In this document: positions 25,482-33,993 of the stretch, one piece after another
Position numbering within the stretch: the stretch's first letter is position 1
Layout of the letters: each line of letters begins with the position of its first letter
Assembly: GCA_017514105.1 (NCBI GenBank)
Contig: JAFWKY010000008.1
Span: forward strand, 1-51,703
Origin: Candidatus Saccharimonadota bacterium
Lineage (GTDB): Bacteria > Patescibacteriota > Saccharimonadia > Saccharimonadales > Saccharimonadaceae
Reading direction: 5' to 3'
Length of the DNA: 51,703 bases
Notes under the pieces: model-generated
The model's input: only the letters and a program-made list of their open reading frames with translations
What the model was told of the DNA's origin: nothing
Database searches by the model: none
Program-made: the position numbers and the translations under genes

Positions 25482-25571
25482 TACACATATTAGCAAATAT
25501 GTGTAATTTTGTCAAGTATTTGTGAAAAATATGTGTAGTTTTACAGATATATTTTTAATAAAATACGTGTA
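25482..25571. promoter_or_regulatory. Promoter with operator repeats for the HATPase/DUF4325 gene
   Basis: TTGACA (25515-25510), a 17-bp spacer and TAATAT (25492-25487) on the minus strand. A palindrome TACACATATT...AATATGTGTA (25482-25505) covers the -10 box. AATATGTGTA recurs at 25528-25537 and, as AATACGTGTA, at 25562-25571, at spacings of 32 and 34 bp, about three helical turns. Confidence 0.75.
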
Positions 25572-25572
25572 G

Positions 25573-26556
25573 TTAGTTCTCTAAGAGTTTGATAACGAGG
25601 GACGTGATGAGCGGTTTTTCGCTGGGTTCGGATTCGGCGATGAGGAGGGCGAGTGCGGTGAGGGCGCGGTCGCTAATCTTCGTCTCGCCGTTCTTGGTGA
25701 GTTGTTCCCCGTTGATAGTGAGAAACACGATAAAAAGTAGGGCGCCGATACGCTTGTTACCGTCATAGAATGGGTGGTCTTTGATGATGAAATAAAGCAA
25801 ATGTGAGGCCTTTTCGGCAATGGACGGATAGAGTTCTTTGTCGTCGTAACTCTGGAAAATGTTGTGCAGAATGCCTTCAAAACTCTGGTTGCGTGGCTTG
25901 CCAAATAGTTCGCCAGAATGGGTGCTGAGGCGGAGGTTGTCTATAATGTTGTTGCAAGTATCTATATCTAGGGACTTTTGGCGTTTCTTGGTGGTGTTTA
26001 GAGCAGTGAGATCTATGTGGCCGTCGTCGTATTGTTTCAACATTTGGAAACTGGTGGAATATTTGGAGATAACTTCTAAGACGCCGTTGGCCTCGCCAGC
26101 ATCTAGGGCCTGACGCGCGATGAGACGACGAACGACACCCATCATTCCCTCTACCTGGGCAAGTTTCTTGGAGTCTAGAGACTTGAGGCGGCGCTGGTTG
26201 ATGGCGATGCCGTCAGTGAGGTAAGACTTGAGAGTCTTGGTGGCCCAGATGCGGAAATCTGTGGCTTTCTTGGAATTGACGCGGTAGCCGACAGAGATGA
26301 TGGCATCTAGGTTGTAGGTTTTGACTTGGTACGTTTTTCTATCAGCGGCAGTATGTGCGGAAAACGCACATACTGAATTTTCGTCGAGTTCGCCATCCTT
26401 GAAGATGTTCCGAAGATGATGCGTAATACGAGAACGATCTACGTTAAAAATTTGTGCTATTTGCGCTTGCGTAGCCCAAATAGTTTCTTGATCTGTATCT
26501 ACATTAAAGGTAATTTCGCCATTTGGAGATTTATAGATTTCAATTCCCTTTTCCAT
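25573..26556 (-). CDS. RhuM-Fic family protein
   Basis: A 327-residue protein. The N-terminal RhuM-like (virulence-associated) domain is recognised by IWATQAQIAQIFNVDRSRI, YQVKTYNLDAIISVGYRVNS and FRIWATKTLKSYL. The C-terminal Fic/Doc domain carries HPFYDGNKRIGALLF (261-275), the complete HxFx(D/E)GNKRxG active site that transfers AMP or phosphate from a nucleotide. No separate antitoxin gene adjoins it; an internal inhibitory helix is possible but not evident. TATAAT (26568-26563) ends 6 nt before the ATG. Confidence 0.88.
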   Translation of the reverse strand: MEKGIEIYKSPNGEITFNVDTDQETIWATQAQIAQIFNVDRSRITHHLRNIFKDGELDENSVCAFSAHTAADRKTYQVKTYNLDAIISVGYRVNSKKATDFRIWATKTLKSYLTDGIAINQRRLKSLDSKKLAQVEGMMGVVRRLIARQALDAGEANGVLEVISKYSTSFQMLKQYDDGHIDLTALNTTKKRQKSLDIDTCNNIIDNLRLSTHSGELFGKPRNQSFEGILHNIFQSYDDKELYPSIAEKASHLLYFIIKDHPFYDGNKRIGALLFIVFLTINGEQLTKNGETKISDRALTALALLIAESEPSEKPLITSLVIKLLEN

Positions 26557-26604
26557 ACCTGTATTATAGCATGAACTTGTAAGGAAATTTAATAGTTGGC
26601 TGCG

Positions 26605-28818
26605 CTAGGCGTTTGCTAATTCATCAAATTCGTCTAGAGATTTGACGAGGATGTCGCGTGGCTTGTTGCCGTTGGCTGGGCCGATGACGCCGATTTCTTC
26701 GAACCAGACGGCGAGGCCAGAGACGAAACCGTGCGATTTGCTGAGGTAGGTCTGAAGGAGTGAGGTGGAGAATTTGCCTTTCGCTATACAGATCTCTACG
26801 GCTTTGCGGACAAGTGGATCGTTTGGATCAAACTTGCGGCCAAGGCCGTCCATGCCGCCGACTTCGCCTGGCATACCTTTGATGGAGACTTGTTGAGCGA
26901 CAACTTCGTCATTGTATTCTGGGGCACGCTGAGAGCAGAGGAAATTCGTGACTTTGGCGATATCTTCGTCGGAAGACCAGGCACCCTGGATACGGCGAGG
27001 TTTGCCCATCATTTCGGTGGTGAGGAGGAGCATATCACCCTTGCCGAGAAGTTTTTCGGCGCCACCTTGATCCAACATGATACGGGAGTCCATCTGAGAA
27101 CCGACCGCGAAAGCGATGCGACCTGGAATGTTGGCCTTGATGAGACCAGTAATGACCTTGACCTCTGGACGCTGGGTGGCAAGGACTAGGTGGATACCAG
27201 AGGCACGACCCTTCTGCGCGATACGGACGATAAGCATTTCCAAATCTTTCCCTGCCATCATCATGAGGTCCGCCATCTCGTCAATAATGATGACGATGTA
27301 TGGCATCTTGCCTTCTTTTTCTGGGTCGGCGTTTTTGGCCATTTTGGCGTTGTAATCAGAGATGTTCTTGACGCGTTCTGCGGCCATTAATGAGTAACGT
27401 CGTTCCATCTCGCCGACTGCCCATTTCATAGCTGAGAGAGCCTTATCTGTCTGAGTAATGATAGGGGTCAAGAGATGCGGAATGTCGTTATATTGGGCCA
27501 TTTCTACTTGCTTTGGGTCAACGATAATGAGTTTCATATCGGAAGGAGCGTTGCGATAAAGAAGTGAAGTGATGAGAGTGTTGGTCATAACAGACTTACC
27601 AGAACCGGTAGTACCAGCAATGAGGAGGTGCGGCATCTTGGCAAGGTTGGCGACGACGGCGTGACCAGAAATATCCTTGCCGACAGCAAAAGTGAGTGGG
27701 TCTGTGGCTTTCTTCCATTCGGATGATTCCAACACGGCACGCAGACGGACATCAGCAGAACGTGCGTTCGGAATCTCCACGCCGACACTTCTGGTGCCCG
27801 GAATTGGCGCCTCAATACGAATCTTGTCTACGGCGAGATTAAGCGCGAGCTCCTTGTCGCGAGCGAGAATCTTGCTGAGGTTGACACCGGCAGGTGGCTT
27901 CATGGTGTACTGAGTAACGCGCGGACCAACATTGGCACCTTCCATTTCTACGTCAATACCGAACTCGGCGAGAGTAGATTTGATGACGTAGGCGTTTTGT
28001 TGGATGTTGCCAGCGTCGGCTGGGGACTGTTTCTTCTCTAGGAGGTCTGTTGATGGCATCTTCCAGTCTGGATCGCCCTTGGCGACGAGAGCAGTTGGTT
28101 CTTTCGGTGGCTCAGGAGCCTTCGGCGCAGGCTTCGCCTGGGCTTTGTGAATACCAAATTTGCCAAATGACGATTTGGTAGCGGTGGCTGCAGCCTCGGC
28201 TGGAGCGACGCCGGAGTTGACTTTGATTTCTAGTTGGCCGAGTTTTTTGCCTTTTTTGTCGGTAACATCCTCGGTGTTGGTGGCGCGCTTTTTGGGAGTG
28301 GTGACGAGATTCTTGGTACCCTTAAAGAATGTGACTGGAGATAGTTGCAGGATAAAAGCCGCAGTGATAAAAATAAGTACAATATATATAATGATGACGA
28401 ATGCTTGATCAAGGGCCTGAGTAAATAAATTGTTGAGCCAGTTACCAACGTAGCCGCCATTGTGCCAGATAGCACCAACGCCGGAAAGCCAGATGATCAT
28501 CAAAATGCTCGCGAAATAAACCGGGATAGCAACGCGGTTATTCTCGGAGCGGAAGATTTTGACGGCTAGATAGACGAGCAGAGCCGGAATGAAGTAAGTA
28601 GCGAGGCCAAGGATACTAATGAAAAACTCGTGAACGGTGTTCAGAGCGGAGCCGCCGTGACCGAACCAAGTGATGACAAAAAACAATGCCAAGGCAATCA
28701 TTAAGACTGCGCAAATCTGACGCCAGAAACCACCTGGGAGTTCGTGCTCTACTGGAGCCTCTTTGCGTGAACCTCTGGTTGTGCGTTTTTTATTTGTTTT
28801 TCGTTTACCTCTTGCCAT
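26605..28818 (-). CDS. ftsK: DNA translocase FtsK
   Basis: A 737-residue DNA pump for chromosome segregation at division. It has an N-terminal membrane domain with about four helices (residues 35-165), a short linker and the motor. The motor has Walker A GTTGSGKS, Walker B YIVIIIDEMADLMM and LATQRPEVKVITG. A C-terminal winged-helix gamma domain (VRKAVEICIAKGKFSTSLLQ) reads orienting DNA sites and activates XerCD; a Xer recombinase is encoded at 9048-9986. TATAAT (28830-28825) ends 6 nt before the ATG. Confidence 0.96.
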   Translation of the reverse strand: MARGKRKTNKKRTTRGSRKEAPVEHELPGGFWRQICAVLMIALALFFVITWFGHGGSALNTVHEFFISILGLATYFIPALLVYLAVKIFRSENNRVAIPVYFASILMIIWLSGVGAIWHNGGYVGNWLNNLFTQALDQAFVIIIYIVLIFITAAFILQLSPVTFFKGTKNLVTTPKKRATNTEDVTDKKGKKLGQLEIKVNSGVAPAEAAATATKSSFGKFGIHKAQAKPAPKAPEPPKEPTALVAKGDPDWKMPSTDLLEKKQSPADAGNIQQNAYVIKSTLAEFGIDVEMEGANVGPRVTQYTMKPPAGVNLSKILARDKELALNLAVDKIRIEAPIPGTRSVGVEIPNARSADVRLRAVLESSEWKKATDPLTFAVGKDISGHAVVANLAKMPHLLIAGTTGSGKSVMTNTLITSLLYRNAPSDMKLIIVDPKQVEMAQYNDIPHLLTPIITQTDKALSAMKWAVGEMERRYSLMAAERVKNISDYNAKMAKNADPEKEGKMPYIVIIIDEMADLMMMAGKDLEMLIVRIAQKGRASGIHLVLATQRPEVKVITGLIKANIPGRIAFAVGSQMDSRIMLDQGGAEKLLGKGDMLLLTTEMMGKPRRIQGAWSSDEDIAKVTNFLCSQRAPEYNDEVVAQQVSIKGMPGEVGGMDGLGRKFDPNDPLVRKAVEICIAKGKFSTSLLQTYLSKSHGFVSGLAVWFEEIGVIGPANGNKPRDILVKSLDEFDELANA

Positions 28819-28874
28819 AAAATTATTATAACATAATTATTAATCTGTGGTATAATAATTAGTGTTAGATATAT

Positions 28875-28949
28875 TGGACCGTCGCCAAGCGGTAAGGCAC
28901 TGGGTTTTGGTCCCAGCATTCGCAGGTTCGAATCCTGCCGGTCCAGCCA
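28875..28949 (+). tRNA. tRNA-Gln(UUG)
   Basis: Acceptor TGGACCG/CGGTCCA, anticodon stem CTGGG/CCCAG with loop TTTTGGT (anticodon TTG), T-arm GCAGG-TTCGAAT-CCTGC, discriminator G and encoded CCA. TATAAT lies at 28851-28856. Confidence 0.95.
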
Positions 28950-28988
28950 GAAGAATAAAATGAGCCCGAAGGGCTTATTTTGTTCTTC
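28950..28988 (+). terminator. Terminator after tRNA-Gln
   Basis: A long hairpin: GAAGAA...AAAATGAGCCC pairs with GGGCTTATTTT...TTCTTC around a GAA(G) loop. Confidence 0.75.
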
Positions 28989-29000
28989 TGATTAAAACGA

Positions 29001-29077
29001 CAGGTTCGAGCCCAAGGTTCGCACCGAGCGAAGCGAGGTCTAGCCGGAGCGTAGCGGAGGCGTCATCCTGCCGGTCC
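29001..29077. repeat. T-arm remnant of tRNA-Gln interrupted by a palindromic insert
   Basis: CAGGTTCGA (29001-29009) and ATCCTGCCGGTCC (29065-29077) reproduce the T-arm and acceptor end of tRNA-Gln. They are split exactly in the T-loop by 55 bp (29010-29064). The insert begins GCCCAAGGTTCG and holds the palindromes CCGAGCGAAGCGAGG and CCGGAGCGTAGCGGAGG. Confidence 0.75.
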
Positions 29078-29104
29078 CTTTGGAAGACGATTCCTAAACA
29101 TAAG

Positions 29105-29260
29105 AAAAAACCCACTTTAAGCGTGATACGCCGCATGGGTTCCAAAGAAATTTCTTTTTTGACCTTTCGAGGGCTATGCACCCTCGCGGCTTCCCGCTTG
29201 AGGTAATTTAATACCGAGCGGACCATGAGATACTGTTTCAATCTCGACTAGGGATTTCCC
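29105..29260 (-). ncRNA. Candidate structured small RNA, about 155 nt
   Basis: TATAAT (29275-29270) precedes a GC-richer segment starting GGGAAATCCC. The segment has hairpins CCGCTC-GGTA...TACC-...AGCGG and CGAGGGTGCATAGCCCTCG, and ends in AACCCA...TGGGTTTTTT, a good intrinsic terminator (29105-29130). No credible reading frame crosses it. Size and the promoter-terminator pair resemble a 6S-like RNA, but I do not recognise a family signature. Confidence 0.6.
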
Positions 29261-29283
29261 TATAATTATATTATACCACATTT

Positions 29284-29670
29284 TTATTTAATTATAACAA
29301 TTTTGCCACTTTTGGTAATAAGAATCAGTCGTTTTATAGTAGTGCCTTTCTTGAGCACTGCTTTAATGCGCCCAATTGCGCGGGCTGGCGTCATTTTAGT
29401 ACGGTACAGCGAGATAATTATTTTGTCAGACTGCAATTTGGCCCTAGATAGGTTATGCTCTATAGTGTGAACGCCATTACCTCTGATATTTTTGATTTCC
29501 CATAGTTGATTAACCCTAGTAACCAATAAATCTGGAGAGTACGATTGTAGATTTTTTCTGATGATTATATTACTTGCAAAATAATCAATAAGTATTGTCG
29601 CAACCTTTAGTTCGAAACTATCTGGATTAGCGTTTGGCTCAATTATTATCCCAAATTTTTCTGTCCGCAT
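29284..29670 (-). CDS. CdiA C-terminal-like nuclease domain protein (stand-alone)
   Basis: A 128-residue protein resembling the CdiA-CT tRNase-type PD-(D/E)xK domain. YSPDLLVTRVNQLWEIKNIR provides the D...ExK core. It is followed by VHTIEHNLSRAKLQSDKIII, a helix with RAIGRIKAVLKK, and RLILITKSGKIVII. It has no secretion domain or signal peptide, so it is either an orphan toxin module or a cytoplasmic nuclease. The start is ATG 29670: TTGACA (29706-29701), 18 bp, TATAAT (29682-29677), then 6 nt. No immunity gene is evident next to it. Confidence 0.7.
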   Translation of the reverse strand: MRTEKFGIIIEPNANPDSFELKVATILIDYFASNIIIRKNLQSYSPDLLVTRVNQLWEIKNIRGNGVHTIEHNLSRAKLQSDKIIISLYRTKMTPARAIGRIKAVLKKGTTIKRLILITKSGKIVIIK

Positions 29671-29676
29671 GGAGAC

Positions 29677-29706
29677 ATTATAGAGAGGGTGACGTATATC
29701 TGTCAA
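29677..29706 (-). promoter_or_regulatory. Strong promoter of the CdiA-CT-like gene
   Basis: Consensus TTGACA and TATAAT with 18-bp spacing; the -10 ends 6 nt before ATG, so transcription should begin on the start codon. Confidence 0.8.
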
Positions 29707-29751
29707 GCCCCTGCCGGTCCTGCCATCATTATCCTAGCAGTTCTTGCATTT

Positions 29752-30639
29752 TTATTCTCTTTCTATGACTACTTCGTTTTTGTCTTTGTCGTAATAGTAC
29801 TTGAACTGGTACTCTTCTCCGGTCTCTGAATCGGTGATGGCGAAACGGTAATTTCTGCCCGTATCTCCAGAGATGACGAGTGTATAACGCTTGGTACCAT
29901 TGTCGTCGTATTCTTTGATCGTGACTTCACCGCCACCATCACCAGACCAGAACGAGACGTATGGTTCTCCTACTAGTGTGATGTTATTTTCTTCAAGGAC
30001 TGTATTGTTGTAGATTTCAAACGGACTAGTTTGAGAGAGAAGGATATAAACTACCATTGCAATGGCGGTGGCGACTGGCACAAAAATTCTGGAGAATTTG
30101 TCTTTCAGAAGGCCAAACATCAGGATGAGAGAAAATACAAAACAATAGATGGCGCTAATTAGATGGCTAGGCGGGTTATCTATAAACAAATGGACGTAGC
30201 CGACGCCAACGAGAGCAAGATAAATCGTGCCGGCGGAAAGAATGATGCCTGAATACCATTTGTCTTTCTTGATATACCAGGCGACGAAAGCGGCTGGGAA
30301 GGTGAGAAGTGTGATCATGAACCAATATTTGTAGTAGCCAAAAAGTCCCCAGCCCATATCGCTAAATGGTACCTGGATGAGATAGACGAGTGGTTGCGAG
30401 ATGAGGAAGAAAACTATTGTCTTGGTGGCGGCCTCCAGAGGCTTTTTTGAATTAAGGACAATGAATAGCGCCGGGAGCATCCACCATTCGCCAGTGACGG
30501 CGATGTCGTGAAATGAATTGCCATCTGGTACAAACATGGCCATAAGTGCAGTCCAAACACCCATAATGACAGCGAAGATTATCAGTTTTGGCCAAGTGAT
30601 GGTGATACCGCTAAAGATTTTTTTGATTAACTTTTTCAT
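29752..30639 (-). CDS. Polytopic membrane protein, unknown
   Basis: A 295-residue protein I do not recognise. About seven hydrophobic segments occupy residues 15-215 (for example IIFAVIMGVWTALMAMFV, ISAIYCFVFSLILMFGLL and VPVATAIAMVVYILL). An extracytoplasmic C-terminal beta-rich tail of about 80 residues follows (SFWSGDGGGEVTIKEYDDNG, TGRNYRFAITDSETGEEYQF). TATTAT (30651-30646) ends 6 nt before the ATG. It lies upstream of the nuclease-like gene on the same strand; a link as immunity protein is only a guess. Confidence 0.7.
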   Translation of the reverse strand: MKKLIKKIFSGITITWPKLIIFAVIMGVWTALMAMFVPDGNSFHDIAVTGEWWMLPALFIVLNSKKPLEAATKTIVFFLISQPLVYLIQVPFSDMGWGLFGYYKYWFMITLLTFPAAFVAWYIKKDKWYSGIILSAGTIYLALVGVGYVHLFIDNPPSHLISAIYCFVFSLILMFGLLKDKFSRIFVPVATAIAMVVYILLSQTSPFEIYNNTVLEENNITLVGEPYVSFWSGDGGGEVTIKEYDDNGTKRYTLVISGDTGRNYRFAITDSETGEEYQFKYYYDKDKNEVVIERE

Positions 30640-30676
30640 ATTTCAATAATAGCATAAATTGAGTATAATTTATATT

Positions 30677-31108
30677 ATGATACGAATAATCGCGGGTGGT
30701 AAGAAAAACGCAGGTGCGTACGCAGAAATAGTCAGCGAATACGAAAAGCGCCTGAGAAAACCTTATGATATTCATTGGGAGTTTTATGATGAAGAGAAGT
30801 TGGCCAAGAAGTTAGCAAATTGGCCGTTTGACGGGAGAGATTATGTGATTTGCTGCGATGAGCGTGGCAAAAATATATCATCACCCGAATATTCTTCCCT
30901 GTTATCGCGCGCTTTTGTCAACGGGAGAGATGTCATTATTTTAATTGGTGGAGCGTATGGTTTCGCGCCAGAAGTGCGAGAAAAATCTGACTTTGTCTGG
31001 AGTTTTTCCCAGTTAGTGTTCCCTCATATGATAGCGCGAATGATGATGACAGAGCAAATTTACCGAGCATCGCAAATTGCCGAAGGCAGACCATATCACC
31101 ACGAGTAA
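30677..31108 (+). CDS. rlmH: 23S rRNA pseudouridine-1915 N3-methyltransferase
   Basis: A 143-residue SPOUT methyltransferase acting on helix 69 of 23S rRNA in the assembled ribosome. Family blocks: IRIIAGGKKNAGAYAEIVSE, VICCDERGKNISSPEYSSLL, IILIGGAYGFAPEVREK and the knot region FPHMIARMMMTEQIYRA...GRPYHHE. ATG 30677 is chosen because it begins the conserved N-terminus and TATAAT (30664-30669) lies 7 nt upstream. Confidence 0.95.
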   Translation: MIRIIAGGKKNAGAYAEIVSEYEKRLRKPYDIHWEFYDEEKLAKKLANWPFDGRDYVICCDERGKNISSPEYSSLLSRAFVNGRDVIILIGGAYGFAPEVREKSDFVWSFSQLVFPHMIARMMMTEQIYRASQIAEGRPYHHE

Positions 31109-31176
31109 TATTCGCGTGGTGAGATAATTAGTCTGTTAGATTGGACTTATTTATGCGCAAATGGTATAATTAGCGA

Positions 31177-32226
31177 ATGTTAATTCTAGGGATAGAGACG
31201 AGTTGTGATGAGACGGCAGCGGCAGTCGTGAAAGACGGCCGCGAGATTTTGTCTAATGTAGTTGTTTCGCAGATTGATATTTTTGCGGAATATGGTGGGG
31301 TAATTCCAGAGGTGGCGGCCAGAAGTCACCTGGAAGCGATAATGCCGGTAATTGACAAGGCACTCTTGGACGCGTCTTGCACCTGGGAAGATATTGACGC
31401 GATTGCGGTGACACATGCGCCTGGGTTGCTTGGGTCGCTTTTGATTGGGACGTTGACAGCGAGAATGCTTGCGATACTACATAATAAACCGCTTTATGCG
31501 GTGCATCATCTGAAATCACATGTGTATGCGAATTGGATCAGTGGAGTGAAGGCTAATACTTTTTCAGCTTTCCCGCAATTCCCTTTGCTGGCGCTGGTGG
31601 TTTCTGGTGGGCATACGCAAATTTTGTATATGACAGGACATAATCAGTTTGAAATTATCGGGACAACGCATGATGATGCAGTGGGGGAATGTTTTGATAA
31701 GGCGGCGAAAATCCTAGGCCTGCCGTATCCGGGTGGGCCATCTATTGCGAAGGCAGCGCTAGAAGGCGACCCCGATCGCTATAAGTTGCCACATCCGAAG
31801 GTAGATGGGTTGGATTTTTCGTTCTCTGGGCTAAAAACAGCAGTACTGAGAGCGGTACAAAAAGAAGTAGGTGTACTGATTTCCTATCCTTCACATAAAT
31901 TAAAGGAATTATTAACTCCGCAGCAGGTGGCAGATTTTGCGGCGTCATTCCAAAAAACTGCCGTTGACATTCTCCGCGAAAAATTGGCGCTGGCGATGAA
32001 CAGCGGGCGTGAGGTGCAATCTGTAGTACTGGCCGGAGGCGTGTCAGCGAATAAGGCACTCCGCGAGGCTTTGCCGGAGGCATATTTCCCTGAACCTTCT
32101 CTGTCCGGTGACAATGGCGCAATGGTGGCGGCGGCATGTTATTACGAGATTATTTCTGGGGTACAACCAACAGACCCGTACAAGTTGAACATCTATCCTA
32201 GAGTATCCATAGAGGATGAAAAATAA
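31177..32226 (+). CDS. tsaD: tRNA N6-adenosine threonylcarbamoyltransferase
   Basis: A 349-residue Kae1/TsaD, catalysing the last step of t6A37 formation in ANN-decoding tRNAs. It starts ILGIETSCDETAAA; metal ligands H111 and H115 are in HHLKSHVYANW. ALVVSGGHTQI and VVLAGGVSANKALRE are the other ASKHA blocks. TATAAT (31165-31170) ends 6 nt before the ATG. A bidirectional terminator overlaps its stop. Confidence 0.97.
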   Translation: MLILGIETSCDETAAAVVKDGREILSNVVVSQIDIFAEYGGVIPEVAARSHLEAIMPVIDKALLDASCTWEDIDAIAVTHAPGLLGSLLIGTLTARMLAILHNKPLYAVHHLKSHVYANWISGVKANTFSAFPQFPLLALVVSGGHTQILYMTGHNQFEIIGTTHDDAVGECFDKAAKILGLPYPGGPSIAKAALEGDPDRYKLPHPKVDGLDFSFSGLKTAVLRAVQKEVGVLISYPSHKLKELLTPQQVADFAASFQKTAVDILREKLALAMNSGREVQSVVLAGGVSANKALREALPEAYFPEPSLSGDNGAMVAAACYYEIISGVQPTDPYKLNIYPRVSIEDEK

Positions 32227-32244
32227 CCCCAAGTGGGGTTATTT
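32221..32244. terminator. Bidirectional terminator between tsaD and thyX
   Basis: Perfect 10-bp stem AAATAACCCC/GGGGTTATTT with loop AAGT, serving two convergent genes. Confidence 0.8.
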
Positions 32245-32246
32245 GG

Positions 32247-32879
32247 TTAGAGGTCGCTCCAAGGGATATCGTCAAATACAACTGGAACTAATGATTTGAA
32301 TCCCGAAAGCAGATCTAAGGCAACCTCGCGCATTTGAGGGTGTGCTGCTTTGTCGGTCCTCAACTTGAAGAAATGACGCCATTCGCGAAGATTCATTGTA
32401 ATTACGATTTCGGTCTTGAGGCTGTTCGGCAAAACCGTACGGGCTTCTTGTGGCGTTGCGCCCAGTTCAATGAGTTTCATGTAACTGTCTTCGGCATTCT
32501 GCATGGCTTTTTGCCATACTTGGTATTTTTCATTGTCATCCAAGAAGAAAAATGGGATGATAAATGTTAACTCATTGCCGAATTTGTCACTACTGTAATT
32601 ACAATAGCGAGTAGACTCTTGACTGTAACTTGCAATACGATGACGCACAATTTCGTGCGTGACACCTCGGTCACAAACGACACGAACACTGATTTTCTCA
32701 TGCTCTAGAACAGATTCGTGGCCATTTTTAATAATGTTCTGGACGAATTTGCGCGCGGAGATTGGCGAGAGTTGAGATTCGGACTTATAGCAAGTACGGC
32801 CAGCCGCCTCAATTGCTTTTATCATTTCTTCTCCGTCAATGCTTCCTAAAACTGTGTAGCCAGGTCTAATTTCTTTCAT
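32247..32879 (-). CDS. thyX: Flavin-dependent thymidylate synthase
   Basis: A 210-residue ThyX making dTMP from dUMP with FAD/NADPH and methylene-THF. The RHRx7S signature is RHRIASYSQEST (from R79); HESVLEHEKISVRVVCDRG and LREWRHFFKLRTDKAAHPQM are further hallmarks. I set the start at ATG 32879, because GGAGGTGA lies directly upstream; an in-frame ATG four codons earlier overlaps that site. Confidence 0.97.
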   Translation of the reverse strand: MKEIRPGYTVLGSIDGEEMIKAIEAAGRTCYKSESQLSPISARKFVQNIIKNGHESVLEHEKISVRVVCDRGVTHEIVRHRIASYSQESTRYCNYSSDKFGNELTFIIPFFFLDDNEKYQVWQKAMQNAEDSYMKLIELGATPQEARTVLPNSLKTEIVITMNLREWRHFFKLRTDKAAHPQMREVALDLLSGFKSLVPVVFDDIPWSDL

Positions 32880-33030
32880 ATTCACCTCCATGAAAAGAAC
32901 GGGGTATTACCCATAGGGTGATTATATACTAAATCATAGTTAAAGTAAATTAAGAATTTGTTTTCTGAATGTAAAATCGTGGGATATTTCAATGTGTGAT
33001 ATAATGGTAATGTTATAAGAGGTTATTTTC

Positions 33031-33993
33031 GTGGCGGCGGCTGCTAGTCTAAGACAAAGTAAAGTAACGATTCTCTTGTCGCTAAATGCGGCAGCGGTTT
33101 TGGTGGCTGGTGTTTTGATTGCTGGTGCGATTATGCTAAATGGCGGAATAAACTTCCGCGCAGTGGCCGAGCGGTCTGATGAAAACGGTGAAGCCGTAGA
33201 AGCGCCATCATTGATTGATGCGGAAAGCAATTCTAAGGTAGAATTAACGGCGGCGCAAAAAGATTACGTGACTTCCGTTCATACCGCCAATGGCGTGAGT
33301 TCGGCACCAGTACCGGCTGGCGAATTGTGGGGTGAAGATTCCCTGATGATTTATGAGTCGGCGAATTTTGATATTTGCGTGGGTGGCGAATTGTCTGACC
33401 TCGGCGAAATGTACTGGCAGACCAGTAATCCTGATGTTATTTCTGGTTTTTTCTCTGGTGCGAGGACGTGGCTAGGGTATTCGGATGATACATGCAGATT
33501 CCCTGTGATAGTAGGGACTGGAACTACGACAATTACGGCTGGTACTTATGATGGTATGAGGCGCGATTCTATTGAAGTGACAGTGGTAGAAGTGCCAAAA
33601 CTAAAATGGGAATACGAGATATTGTCTCTCGTAAATCAAGAGCGCGTGCGAAATGGACTAGAGAAGTTGACCTGGGGTGACACCTGTACTGATGCGGCGG
33701 AAATTCGCGCCGAAGAACTAGTGGAACTCTATTCTCATACGCGTCCAGATGGCTCGTCATGGGATACGGCTTGCACGGCACCAAATGGCGTGGCTTCATA
33801 CACCGAGGGCGAGAATCTAGTAGTTGGGAACTCAGCGGTTTCGCCAGAGACGACTGTAGCGGCATGGATGAATTCCGAGAAACACCGCGAGAATATCTTG
33901 AACCCAGACTTCACAAAACTTGCGGTTGGGTTTTACTTTGATCAAAATACTCAGTATAAGACACATTGGTCGCAATACTTTTCTAATTTCTAA
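33031..33993 (+). CDS. Secreted CAP-domain protein
   Basis: A 320-residue protein beginning with GTG. N-terminal anchor or signal (ILLSLNAAAVLVAGVLIAGA), then an Ig-like region (WQTSNPDVISGF, GTGTTTITAGTYDG), then a CAP/SCP (YkwD-like) domain. The CAP domain has LVNQERVRNGLEKLTW, ELYSHTRPDGSSW, GENLVVGN and AAWMNSEKHRENILNPDFTK. Extracellular, function unknown. TATAAT near 32999 and AGAGG before the GTG give it a short leader. Its stop overlaps the convergent ATPase stop. Confidence 0.9.
   Translation: MAAAASLRQSKVTILLSLNAAAVLVAGVLIAGAIMLNGGINFRAVAERSDENGEAVEAPSLIDAESNSKVELTAAQKDYVTSVHTANGVSSAPVPAGELWGEDSLMIYESANFDICVGGELSDLGEMYWQTSNPDVISGFFSGARTWLGYSDDTCRFPVIVGTGTTTITAGTYDGMRRDSIEVTVVEVPKLKWEYEILSLVNQERVRNGLEKLTWGDTCTDAAEIRAEELVELYSHTRPDGSSWDTACTAPNGVASYTEGENLVVGNSAVSPETTVAAWMNSEKHRENILNPDFTKLAVGFYFDQNTQYKTHWSQYFSNF

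Noticed and set aside
29105-29260. SRP RNA, tmRNA or RNase P RNA at this locus
   Set aside because: The conserved SRP tetraloop/AGCAG region, a tmRNA tag frame with tRNA-like end, and RNase P P4 signatures are all absent.
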